From: Lachnospiraceae bacterium
GTDB lineage: Bacteria; Bacillota; Clostridia; Lachnospirales; Lachnospiraceae
NCBI GenBank assembly: GCA_017458765.1
Contig: JAFSZZ010000053.1
Span: forward strand, 1-33,799
Reading direction: 5' to 3'
Length of the DNA stretch: 33,799 bases
The notes under the pieces are model-generated. The model was not told the DNA's origin. It made no database searches and was given only the letters and a program-made list of their open reading frames with translations. The translations under genes and the position numbers were made by a program. Shown here in pieces: positions 1 to 6,880 of the stretch (positions are counted from its first letter, which is position 1; each line of letters begins with the position of its first letter).

Positions 1-651
1 CTTAATTCCAGAAGGGTTGAAGAGATTAAAAGCTTCTTAAGCCGCCAAAAGGATACCTATCGGACACCCTATGAAAAACATCCCAAAGACAGGAGACGAC
101 AGTGTGTCTTCGGCGGTACATCCAATAAAATGGAGGTTCTCCCAATGGACAAGAGCGGTAACAGACGTATCATTCCGATCGAAACACATATGGATAAGGC
201 CGAGGTTCATATTTTGGATAATGAGCACGACTCCCGCGAATACATTCTTCAGGTATGGGCTGAAATTATGGAAATATACAAAAGCGGCAGGTTTTCTCTT
301 ACACTTCCAAGACACCTGCAGGCTGAACTTGCAAAGTACCAGGAACGCTTTACTCCGGAAGATAACGATCAGGAGTCGATAGAAGATTTCCTTGCAAACA
401 CTCGTGAAAAATATGTATGCGTCAAGATGCTTGCATATGAAGCCCTGGGCTATTCGCAGTATGACCAGCTTAAGAAGAGCGACTGCAACAGGATCTCAGA
501 AATGATGCATCATTTCCCGGAATGGGAGGCTGTTGGAACACGAACTGTTTCAAAATACGGAAGAGTACGCGCTTGGAGACGAAAAGCTGATACATCATTG
601 GATGATGACTTTATAAAGGTCTCCGAACAAATGGAAATACCGTTCAAATAA
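1..651 (+). CDS. VapE-like phage/ICE replication helicase, C-terminal part (5' end outside window)
   Basis: The reading frame is open from base 1, so this is the last 216 residues of a longer protein. The N-terminal visible part reads FLSRQKDTYRTPYEKHP, then a basic stretch and CVFGGTSN, then GNRRIIPI. This matches the arginine-rich end of the P-loop ATPase domain in virulence-associated protein E (VapE) family proteins, where the arginines sense bound nucleotide. The rest, with REYILQVWAEIMEIYKSG and a winged-helix-like tail (about residues 80-205), fits the VapE C-terminal region. These proteins are encoded by satellites, prophages and integrative elements and act in element replication. 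A strong terminator and an integrase gene follow directly. On this replication arm the gene runs against the fork, unlike the host genes. The ATG at 130 is internal, not the start. The Walker motifs lie outside the window, so the assignment rests on the C-terminus only. Confidence 0.8.
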   Translation, partial: LNSRRVEEIKSFLSRQKDTYRTPYEKHPKDRRRQCVFGGTSNKMEVLPMDKSGNRRIIPIETHMDKAEVHILDNEHDSREYILQVWAEIMEIYKSGRFSLTLPRHLQAELAKYQERFTPEDNDQESIEDFLANTREKYVCVKMLAYEALGYSQYDQLKKSDCNRISEMMHHFPEWEAVGTRTVSKYGRVRAWRRKADTSLDDDFIKVSEQMEIPFK

Positions 652-673
652 CAAACCAGTAACTATAAACACA

Positions 674-739
674 GCAACCAAATGCGGCAACTAACCAAAA
701 GACTCTTTTGGAAGGTTGCCGTTGCTGGTTGCTTTTTTT
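674..739 (+). terminator. Rho-independent terminator after the VapE-like gene
   Basis: Three nested complementary arms form one long hairpin: GCAACCA (674-680) with TGGTTGC (726-732), CGGCAAC (685-691) with GTTGCCG (715-721), and CCAAAAGA (695-702) with TCTTTTGG (704-711). Seven T residues (733-739) follow. It separates the replication gene from the integrase gene, so the integrase is probably expressed independently or by read-through. Confidence 0.93.
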
Positions 740-758
740 GTATACAAGGAGAAATACA

Positions 759-2036
759 TTGACAAAAGTAAACAATGATGAGGAGGCTGTTATCGTTCTT
801 GATAACAATACCTCTTTACGCATGAGAGATATACAGTTATTATTGAACTGTGGTATGGGACCCGACAAGGTAGATGAAATGATTACAATGGCAAAACGAG
901 AATTCGTTATGTCCCATCATCCCAGAGATATCTTCCGATTGCCGCCTAGCAGCAGTTGGAAAAACGGATGTTACAAGACTTACGTCTATGCCGATTCAAA
1001 AAGAAAGGAGCTTACTGCCAACACAAAAGACAAACTGCTGGAAAAACTGTATGATTTCTATTATGAAGCAGAAAACAAAGCAAAAACTTTGGAACAGGTC
1101 TTCGAAATGTTCATGGATTATAAGCAAAACTGCCTGAACAGACGGGATAAGACGATAACTACCGATCGTAACCGCTTTAAGCACGTTCCCAAAGATTTGC
1201 TCGAAAAGAATATCAATGATATTACGGATGAAGATATCCGAAGATTCATTGTATCCAAGCTGCTTCCTGAGAATCCAAAACCTGAGTTTATTAAGAGGAT
1301 GATTCAGTCACTCGGAGCCGTTTTTGATTACGGTATCAAGAAGAAAATCTGTTTTGACAACCCTACCCGTTATATAGAAGCGCAGGATTACTATAAACAA
1401 TGTGACCAGGAGGTCAAAACGGATGAAGAAAAGGCTTTTTCAGCGGAGGAACTTGCCAGGATAACGGAGGATGCACAAAAGCATCTGGACAATCCCCGTG
1501 TGTTAATGTCCCTTCTTGCTAAAGAAACCGGCATGAGAGCCGGCGAATTGACAGCACTGCATGTCGAAGATATACAGGATGACTTCATCCATGTACACAG
1601 ACAGCAGATTAAGGTATCTGAAGGAAAACATAACAATCCGGTAGAGGTTGGTTATACAAAAGACGGGCGTATGCATCCGCACAACGGAAGGTTTATACCG
1701 ATAACGGAAGAGGCAAGACGTGTTATCGATATAGCTAAGGCTATTCCGGGAGATTCTCCGTATCTGTTTCATGAAAAAAACTGTTCGAAAATGATACCAA
1801 CGGACGGTTATATACAGAATCTGCGTAAGCGTTGTAGGCGGCTTGGATGTGTACCAACCAATAATCATGCCTTCAGAATGGCATTCAATTCAAGGCTTAT
1901 CGAATTGGGATTTTCTGCTTCAGACAGGGCATTGATCCTGGGACACGAGGTACAGACTAACGAGACGCACTATTCTTTGACGGACAAGAGGCGACTAAAT
2001 AATATAAAAGATCGCTTAATCAAAGAGGAGCCCTGA
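759..2036 (+). CDS. Tyrosine recombinase / integrase of a tRNA-Arg-targeted mobile element
   Basis: Site-specific recombinase that would integrate and excise the element through a covalent phosphotyrosine intermediate. The N-terminal third holds a core-binding domain (around residues 100-200, KTLEQVFEMFMDYKQNCL onwards). The catalytic domain shows the first Arg in KETGMRAGELTALH, the H-x-x-R box in HAFRMAFNSRL, LGHE as the second His box, and the nucleophilic Tyr in NETHYSLTDKRR. The start is probably the TTG at 759: AAGGAG at 746-751 lies 7 nt before it, whereas the upstream ATG at 708 lies inside the preceding terminator hairpin. From TTG the protein has about 425 residues, normal for ICE/phage integrases. 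The gene ends 14 bp from the 3' end of tRNA-Arg, and its stop codon sits in the loop of a hairpin that can terminate the tRNA transcript. Confidence 0.93.
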   Translation: MTKVNNDEEAVIVLDNNTSLRMRDIQLLLNCGMGPDKVDEMITMAKREFVMSHHPRDIFRLPPSSSWKNGCYKTYVYADSKRKELTANTKDKLLEKLYDFYYEAENKAKTLEQVFEMFMDYKQNCLNRRDKTITTDRNRFKHVPKDLLEKNINDITDEDIRRFIVSKLLPENPKPEFIKRMIQSLGAVFDYGIKKKICFDNPTRYIEAQDYYKQCDQEVKTDEEKAFSAEELARITEDAQKHLDNPRVLMSLLAKETGMRAGELTALHVEDIQDDFIHVHRQQIKVSEGKHNNPVEVGYTKDGRMHPHNGRFIPITEEARRVIDIAKAIPGDSPYLFHEKNCSKMIPTDGYIQNLRKRCRRLGCVPTNNHAFRMAFNSRLIELGFSASDRALILGHEVQTNETHYSLTDKRRLNNIKDRLIKEEP

Positions 2037-2046
2037 CCGGCTCCTC
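2018..2046 (-). terminator. Hairpin terminator for tRNA-Arg, overlapping the integrase stop
   Basis: On the minus strand GAGGAGCC, a 6-nt loop and GGCTCCTC form a perfect 8-bp stem (2025-2046), followed by TTTGATT. This lies directly downstream of the tRNA-Arg 3' end. The integrase TGA (2034-2036) begins in the loop. On the plus strand no T-run follows, so it serves mainly the tRNA. Confidence 0.7.
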
Positions 2047-2050
2047 AAAG

Positions 2051-2124
2051 CGTCCACGAGAGGATTCGAACCTCCGACCTTTCGCTTAGGAGGCGAACGC
2101 TCTATCCTGCTGAGCTACGTAGAC
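2051..2124 (-). tRNA. tRNA-Arg (anticodon CCT)
   Basis: On the minus strand the gene folds as a 74-nt tRNA. The acceptor arm is GTCTACG with CGTGGAC plus a G discriminator. The anticodon arm is TTCGC / GCGAA around the loop CTCCTAA, giving anticodon CCT, which reads AGG. The T arm GGAGGTTCGAATCCTC is standard. The 3' CCA is not encoded. The 3' half abuts the integrase gene, so this gene is the likely integration target of the mobile element on its left. Confidence 0.95.
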
Positions 2125-2149
2125 ATCCTATGCTGTAAGCACAATGAAG

Positions 2150-2178
2150 ATTATATATGCTTTTTATGAAAATATCAA
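2150..2178 (-). promoter_or_regulatory. Sigma-A-type promoter for tRNA-Arg
   Basis: On the minus strand a TTGATA -35 box (2173-2178), a 17-bp spacer and a perfect TATAAT -10 box (2150-2155) precede the tRNA 5' end at 2124. The predicted start near 2143 gives a short leader of about 20 nt. Confidence 0.8.
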
Positions 2179-2184
2179 GCACAA

Positions 2185-3084
2185 TCACTCAAAATTGACC
2201 TTTCCCTGCATCAGCACCGTTCCCTTAAAGCGGCGTCCTACCATAGGCTCTCCCAGAAGGTCTTTTTTATTGATGCTGATGTTCATCGCCATCCCGTTAT
2301 AGTTGATCGACAGTATGTATATCTCTTCTCCCGAATACGGATTTATCTCGATCGCATAATCCTCGATCTCTCCCATGATGGAATATAGATCGCATTCAAC
2401 CCCGTAAGGCATGAAATAAGATTCAACAAGAGTATACACGTCCTCATTACGTATCTTTTTTGATAACTGCGCGTAGGTATCTATATCATCAAGGGTAAGA
2501 CTTTCGATGGCATTTTCATCACCGTTTCGCGCTGCCATAAGAAGCTTATTGCGATTATTCGTATTCTTCTCGGTCTTAAGCTTTTCCTTCTTATCCTTCT
2601 TGATAGGCAGCATGACCATTCCGTTCATTGACATACCCGAAAAATTGACCGACATCTTCACATCCGAATCCGCTTCGGTGACTGCCATCTTCTTCATAAC
2701 ATCCACGGAATTCTGTATATCAAAAATAATGGTAACGCCTATCCTCGGATCATCGCATATACCCGCAAAATATTCCTGCGCCGCAAATCTCTCCATGCTG
2801 ACATATTCATTGGTACTGACGCTGTATGCCTTGCATATGGGGTAATAAAAATCCAAAGACAACTCGTTATCTTCATCAAATTCACCCCTTACGACAAGGC
2901 CTGTCGTCGGAGTGAAATATTTCACATATTCACATATAACACTGTTTCTGTCAGTTTCGATAAAATTCTTATCCGACGGTTCGGAGATCACCTTCTTGAT
3001 CAGTTCCATCAGATCCTTCTTTTTCTTAATATTTCCAAAACCGACCGCTCCAAGATATTGATGCAAACCGTTCTCCCTGATCAA
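2185..3084 (-). CDS. DUF3881-like protein of unknown function
   Basis: A 299-residue soluble protein with no signal peptide or membrane segment. It begins HQYLGAVGFGNIKKKKDLMELI, which I recall as typical of the DUF3881 family found mainly in Lachnospiraceae; this is from memory and could be wrong. A lysine/asparagine-rich linker (about residues 160-185, KKDKKEKLKTEKNTNNRNK) separates two mostly beta/alpha halves. The ATG overlaps the stop of the DUF4446-like gene by 4 bp (ATGA), so the two are probably translationally coupled in the parAB transcript. No catalytic motif is recognisable. It is the last gene of the minus-strand origin cluster before tRNA-Arg. Confidence 0.7.
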   Translation of the reverse strand: MIRENGLHQYLGAVGFGNIKKKKDLMELIKKVISEPSDKNFIETDRNSVICEYVKYFTPTTGLVVRGEFDEDNELSLDFYYPICKAYSVSTNEYVSMERFAAQEYFAGICDDPRIGVTIIFDIQNSVDVMKKMAVTEADSDVKMSVNFSGMSMNGMVMLPIKKDKKEKLKTEKNTNNRNKLLMAARNGDENAIESLTLDDIDTYAQLSKKIRNEDVYTLVESYFMPYGVECDLYSIMGEIEDYAIEINPYSGEEIYILSINYNGMAMNISINKKDLLGEPMVGRRFKGTVLMQGKVNFE

Positions 3085-3614
3085 TCGAATTTCGTACTGT
3101 CACCCTGAAGAGCCAGCATCAGGGCCTTTTTTTCTTCATCTCCAAGGGATATCGGTGACTCTCCGTCTATTATCTCCTTGGTATATACATAGCATCCGTC
3201 TGAACTGTGGACTGAGTTCAAGATAAACCCGGTCTTATTATCGTTAAGCAGTGCGATACTGAAGGAAAGCTTACCGCCCATTTCCTTGAACGCATCATAT
3301 TTAACGATTCCGACACGCTGATAGGTTTCCTTAAGATCATTGACGATGAGTGAGATATTATTACTGTTCCTCTCGGCAACTGTTTTAAGCCGGTCGATAT
3401 CGTCAAACAGTGCCATTATCTCCTCTTCCATGCTGGCCGCCTGGCGTCCCCGCATAAATACATCATAACTGGCTTTGAGTCTGCTGTATTTAAGCATCAA
3501 TGAAACAAGCATGATAAAAAGTATCAAAAATAATACAAATAGTACTGTAAACAAAACTCCGGGATCTGCATCCATCCCCAAAGCATTAAATAATTTACTG
3601 TTCATATTTATCAA
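3081..3614 (-). CDS. DUF4446-family membrane-anchored protein downstream of parB
   Basis: A 177-residue protein with one N-terminal membrane helix (LFTVLFVLFLILFIMLVSLML, about residues 21-41), a coiled-coil-prone segment (about residues 60-100), and a C-terminal domain with VGIVKYDAFKEMGGKLSFSIALLN. That last block is characteristic of DUF4446 proteins, which commonly sit beside parAB in clostridia. The TTG at 3614 overlaps the parB stop and has AAAGG 7 nt upstream; the ATG at 3605 is the alternative start but has no well-placed ribosome site. The function is unknown. The topology suggests a cytoplasmic domain tethered to the membrane, possibly linked to segregation or division, but that is inference from position only. 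Confidence 0.8.
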   Translation of the reverse strand: MINMNSKLFNALGMDADPGVLFTVLFVLFLILFIMLVSLMLKYSRLKASYDVFMRGRQAASMEEEIMALFDDIDRLKTVAERNSNNISLIVNDLKETYQRVGIVKYDAFKEMGGKLSFSIALLNDNKTGFILNSVHSSDGCYVYTKEIIDGESPISLGDEEKKALMLALQGDSTKFD

Positions 3615-4501
3615 TTTGCAGCCTTTACAAGAAGTTCTGCTATCCTTTCGAATTCGTTGGATGTATAATACTCTATCTCTATCTTTCCCTTGCTGTTATC
3701 CTTGGGTTTGATGCTTACTTTTGTTCCAAGAGCATTTTTGATCTTTTCTTCAAAATCTTTATATATGAATTCGTTCTCGAGCTTTTTGTCTCCCTTAACC
3801 TTCTTCTCTTTGGTCATTTCCTTGACTATCTTCTCGATGTCACGGACTGAAAGGTTCTCGTCAAAAACACGCTGGGCAACTGTGTACTGAAGCTCCTTAT
3901 CCTCGATCGCAAGAAGTGCTCTTGCATGTCCCTGCGTCAGCATTTCATTTATGAGCATCTGCTGTACTTCATCGCAGAGATTTAAAAGCCTCATTGAATT
4001 GGTGACCGTAGTCCTGCTCTTGCTTACGATCTCAGCCACTTCATCCTGCTTGAGATTGTATTTTTCGAGAAGCGTCTTATATGCCAGAGCTTCTTCTATA
4101 GGATTTAAGTCTTCTCTCTGGATATTCTCAATAAGAGAGATCTCTGCCTTTTCCTGCTCGGTAAATTCCCTTATACGTACAGGTACTTCCTTAAGACCTG
4201 CCTTCATCGCGGCCCGCCATCTGCGTTCACCGGCAACTATCTCATAATAGGTTCCCTGATCCTGGACTATGATCGGTTCGATTATCCCGTACTTCTTTAT
4301 AGAATCTGCGAGTTCCTGGAGTTTATCCTCATTAAAAGTCTTCCTCGGTTGATCCTTTCTGGGTTCGATCTTCGATATCTTTATCATCTTATCAGGTGAT
4401 GAAGCCTTCTTGTTTACATCTATCTCACTCTTAACATCAAGATCATCAAGCGGGATCAGGGCTCCCAATCCCTTCCCCAGGCCTTTTGCTTTTGCTGCCA
4501 T
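3611..4501 (-). CDS. parB: Chromosome partitioning protein ParB (Spo0J)
   Basis: CTP-dependent DNA clamp that loads at parS and organises the origin for segregation. The 296-residue protein starts KGLGKGLGALIPLDD, a typical ParA-stimulating N-terminus. The CTP-binding domain includes EIVAGERRWRAAMKAGL with the GERRWRA box (about residues 90-98) and ENIQREDLNPIEEA (about 125-138). The central helix-turn-helix (about 145-180, NLKQDEVAEIVSKSRTTVTNSMRLL) recognises parS. The C-terminal segment is the dimerisation domain. The ATG at 4501 is preceded by AAAGGAG. It lies 13 bp after parA and overlaps the next gene, so the four genes parA to the DUF3881-like gene look like one operon. Confidence 0.97.
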   Translation of the reverse strand: MAAKAKGLGKGLGALIPLDDLDVKSEIDVNKKASSPDKMIKISKIEPRKDQPRKTFNEDKLQELADSIKKYGIIEPIIVQDQGTYYEIVAGERRWRAAMKAGLKEVPVRIREFTEQEKAEISLIENIQREDLNPIEEALAYKTLLEKYNLKQDEVAEIVSKSRTTVTNSMRLLNLCDEVQQMLINEMLTQGHARALLAIEDKELQYTVAQRVFDENLSVRDIEKIVKEMTKEKKVKGDKKLENEFIYKDFEEKIKNALGTKVSIKPKDNSKGKIEIEYYTSNEFERIAELLVKAAN

Positions 4502-4514
4502 AATCGTCTCCTTT

Positions 4515-5291
4515 TTAACCTAACTTATCGTGAGCTATAAACTCTGCCGCCAGTTCCGAATATTTCTCTGCACCGACCGATCTCGGATCATACTGATCGA
4601 TCGACTTTCCATGACTCGGTGCTTCGGCAAGACGGATATTTCTCGGGATTATCGTATCATAAACATAGTATTTTACATTTTCCTTAACACTGTCTACTAC
4701 CTGCTGAGACAGATTGGTCCTTGAATCATACATCGTAAATACGATACCGTTTACTTCAAGTGAAGGATTGATCCTGCTCTTGACCATATTTATAGTCTTG
4801 ACTAACTGACTTAATCCCTCAAGAGCGTAATATTCACACTGGATGGGAACCAGTATCGAATCGGCAACTGTCATCGAATTTACCGTAAGGATATTAAGTG
4901 AAGGAAGACAGTCGATTATTATAAAATCATAATTATCCCTTATCCAGTCAACTTCTTTTTTGAGGATCGACCAGTTCTTTTCTATTCCGATAAGTTCTAT
5001 CTCAGCTCCGGCAAGATCGGCATTGGCAGGTATTACGGACAGGTTCTTCACTACATCCTTTATGATACAGTCATTTATATCATCGACCTCTCCTATCATA
5101 AGCTGATAAACCGTATTCAGTTCTTTCTCATCCTTATTGATACCAAAACCGCTGGTCGCATTTCCCTGAGGGTCACAGTCGATAAGTAATACCTTGCGTC
5201 CCTTCTTGGCCAGTGCGGCAGACAGATTGATAGCGGTAGTGGTCTTTCCGACTCCGCCCTTTTGATTAGCTATTGCAACAACTCTTCCCAT
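4515..5291 (-). CDS. parA: Chromosome partitioning ATPase ParA (Soj)
   Basis: Deviant Walker ATPase that works with ParB in origin segregation and, in Bacillus, regulates DnaA. The 258-residue protein opens [20 protein letters not shown], with KGGVGKTT as the deviant Walker A motif (about residues 10-17). [16 protein letters not shown] is the Walker A' block, and [18 protein letters not shown] the Walker B region. There is no N-terminal helix-turn-helix extension, so it is the short chromosomal type. The start has GAGGAG 5 nt upstream. A recognisable promoter lies at 5334-5362, and parS sites lie 137 and 184 bp upstream. Confidence 0.97.
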   Translation of the reverse strand: MGRVVAIANQKGGVGKTTTAINLSAALAKKGRKVLLIDCDPQGNATSGFGINKDEKELNTVYQLMIGEVDDINDCIIKDVVKNLSVIPANADLAGAEIELIGIEKNWSILKKEVDWIRDNYDFIIIDCLPSLNILTVNSMTVADSILVPIQCEYYALEGLSQLVKTINMVKSRINPSLEVNGIVFTMYDSRTNLSQQVVDSVKENVKYYVYDTIIPRNIRLAEAPSHGKSIDQYDPRSVGAEKYSELAAEFIAHDKLG

Positions 5292-5333
5292 AATTCTCCT
5301 CTTCCAAAAAAGATTTTTATCAATCAGATATTT

Positions 5334-5362
5334 AGTATAGCCTATGGATTATAAAAATTCAA
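5334..5362 (-). promoter_or_regulatory. Promoter of the parAB operon
   Basis: Minus-strand TTGAAT (5357-5362), 17-bp spacer and TATACT (5334-5339), about 43 bp upstream of the parA ATG. This places it between parA and both parS sites, so spreading ParB could reach it. The rest of the 199-bp gap (5292-5490) contains the two parS sites and a half-site TGTTTCACG at 5392-5400. Confidence 0.65.
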
Positions 5363-5427
5363 TGTGAACCTGTGATCAGGATATGTTCGGATGTTTCACG
5401 CATCAGACACAATATATAGTCATTTGA

Positions 5428-5443
5428 TGTTTCACGTGAAACA
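5428..5443. promoter_or_regulatory. parS site (perfect palindrome)
   Basis: TGTTTCACGTGAAACA, identical to the established parS consensus to which Spo0J/ParB binds. It lies between parA and the coiled-coil gene. Confidence 0.96.
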
Positions 5444-5474
5444 TTATCTTGTGTATGTATCTGTAAAATATAAA

Positions 5475-5490
5475 TGTTTCACGTGAAACA
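5475..5490. promoter_or_regulatory. parS site (perfect palindrome), abutting a stop codon
   Basis: A second exact TGTTTCACGTGAAACA, centred 47 bp from the first. Its last base directly precedes the first base of the minus-strand stop codon of the 195-residue gene, so site and gene touch without overlap. Confidence 0.96.
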
Positions 5491-6078
5491 TTAATCATAA
5501 GTTTTCAATAAATTATCTATCGTTCTTCCAATATTCTTTATTTCCTGCTTTGCTCTGTCCGTATCACTGTCAAAAATTTTTAAGCATGTATCTATCTTAT
5601 GAGAGATACTTGTGAGTTTTTCCTTTGTACCATCCATATCATAATTTAGATTCAGATTATAAGTTACTGCATCTTCTACGTCATTCTCTTTTGATATGGC
5701 CGGTACCATATCATCCTCTATTTCCTTGTCACCATAGATGATATCATTTATATCCGGCTTTAATTCATTTTCAACTATCGGCTTAAGTTTCTCATAATAG
5801 TTATTGTAATAATCAAACTTTTCTTTGCTTTCTTCCAGTAATCTCTCCGTTGTCTCCAACTTTAACTTAAGATCTTCTATTGAATCGATCACGTTTTCAG
5901 ATGTCCTTGGAGAAAATAATTTTGAAGTATCTTCCATCCTTGAACTGTATTCTATACTTCTGTCCAATATTTCAATCTCGGCAGAATAATTATCTATTTC
6001 TATCTTGTACATATTCCGTTTGTCCGTAAAATCTTTATATATCTCTTCTATTACTTCTCTTACCGATAATATATTCAT
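5491..6078 (-). CDS. Uncharacterised coiled-coil protein between parS sites and rsmG
   Basis: A 195-residue soluble, acidic protein that I cannot assign to a family. It has no signal peptide or membrane helix. Residues about 20-110 are rich in heptad-like patterns (SIEDLKLKLETTERLLEESK), suggesting a long coiled coil; a short acidic linker follows (about 120-140) and then a second helical segment ending EIKNIGRTIDNLLKTYD. The ATG is preceded by AGGAG. The gene sits between rsmG and parA, where many Firmicutes carry noc, but there is no ParB-type CTP domain or helix-turn-helix, so it is not Noc. Its flanking by parS sites invites a link to chromosome organisation, but nothing in the sequence proves it. 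Confidence 0.75.
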   Translation of the reverse strand: MNILSVREVIEEIYKDFTDKRNMYKIEIDNYSAEIEILDRSIEYSSRMEDTSKLFSPRTSENVIDSIEDLKLKLETTERLLEESKEKFDYYNNYYEKLKPIVENELKPDINDIIYGDKEIEDDMVPAISKENDVEDAVTYNLNLNYDMDGTKEKLTSISHKIDTCLKIFDSDTDRAKQEIKNIGRTIDNLLKTYD

Positions 6079-6130
6079 TTTTTTCTCCTGATAAGAACAT
6101 TTAATAACTTCTATTTAAAATCCTGCAAAA

Positions 6131-6847
6131 TTATAACGGATCTTTTGCGGGTATTCCTGCTTTTCGCGGATATATATTACTTACCTGTTTTTTATTTGTT
6201 ATCATAACAAATTTTCTTACTATATCTGTTTCCGGTAAAGTTATCTCTTTAACCGATGTGATTTCAGAGCCCAAAGTTCTGACCGCATTTTCGGATCCGT
6301 TTATCTCATCATCGGCTTTATCTGATTTGTATGAAACAAACATACCTCCCTTTTTCAAAAAGGGGATACAATACTCGCATAAGGTACTCAGGTTTGCAAC
6401 TGCTCTTGAAACCGAGAGATCAAAAGATGATCTGTATTTTTTTTCACGTGAAACATCCTCAGCTCTTCCATGGATACATTCTACATTATCAAGTCCCAGT
6501 TCATCGACTACAGTTTCAAGGAATCTTACTCTTTTATTCAGGGAATCCAGTAAAACGATCCTGCAATCCGGATTTAAGATCTTTATTGGTATACCAGGAA
6601 AACCTGCTCCAGTTCCCACATCTATTATTCTTATATCCTTGTTTAGATCTAACAGACTGCATATCAGAATACTGTCAATAAAATGTTTTCTTACAACATC
6701 TTCATAACCGTTTATTGCAGTAAGATTGATCTTTTTATTCCACTCTGTCAAAAGCTCATAATATGATCTGAACTGTTCTATCTGTTCATCATTATATTGA
6801 ATTTTCAATTTATCCAAAGAGTCTCTTAAAGGATCGTTTTGTTTCAT
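6131..6847 (-). CDS. rsmG: 16S rRNA (guanine-N7)-methyltransferase RsmG (GidB)
   Basis: Methylates N7 of the conserved G527 in 16S rRNA using S-adenosylmethionine; loss gives low-level streptomycin resistance in known species. The 238-residue length is typical. The N-terminus has YYELLTEWNKKINLTAI, the SAM-binding loop is IDVGTGAGFPGIPIKI (about residues 75-90), followed by LLDSLNKRVRFLETV and SRAVANLSTLCEYCIPFLKKGG, all RsmG hallmarks. The ATG has AAGGAG upstream. It lies 33 bp after mnmG. A near-perfect parS site lies inside the gene (6440-6455). Confidence 0.97.
   Translation of the reverse strand: MKQNDPLRDSLDKLKIQYNDEQIEQFRSYYELLTEWNKKINLTAINGYEDVVRKHFIDSILICSLLDLNKDIRIIDVGTGAGFPGIPIKILNPDCRIVLLDSLNKRVRFLETVVDELGLDNVECIHGRAEDVSREKKYRSSFDLSVSRAVANLSTLCEYCIPFLKKGGMFVSYKSDKADDEINGSENAVRTLGSEITSVKEITLPETDIVRKFVMITNKKQVSNIYPRKAGIPAKDPL
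6440..6455. promoter_or_regulatory. Near-perfect parS site inside rsmG
   Basis: TTTTTCACGTGAAACA differs from the 16-bp consensus at one base (T for G at position 2) and keeps the full TTCACGTGAA core. It lies about 1 kb from the intergenic pair, within coding sequence, as many chromosomal parS sites do. Confidence 0.85.
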
Positions 6848-6880
6848 ATATCTCCTTATGAAATTAAACTGTCCGAAGTT

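Noticed and set aside
708-758. ATG at 708 as the integrase start
   Set aside because: It lies inside a terminator hairpin and adds residues without a ribosome site; the TTG at 759 has AAGGAG at proper spacing.
5491-6078. Noc nucleoid occlusion protein
   Set aside because: Position fits, but the ParB-type CTP domain and helix-turn-helix are absent.
6258-6707. 149-codon plus-strand open frame inside rsmG
   Set aside because: Antisense to conserved methyltransferase motifs; no independent support.
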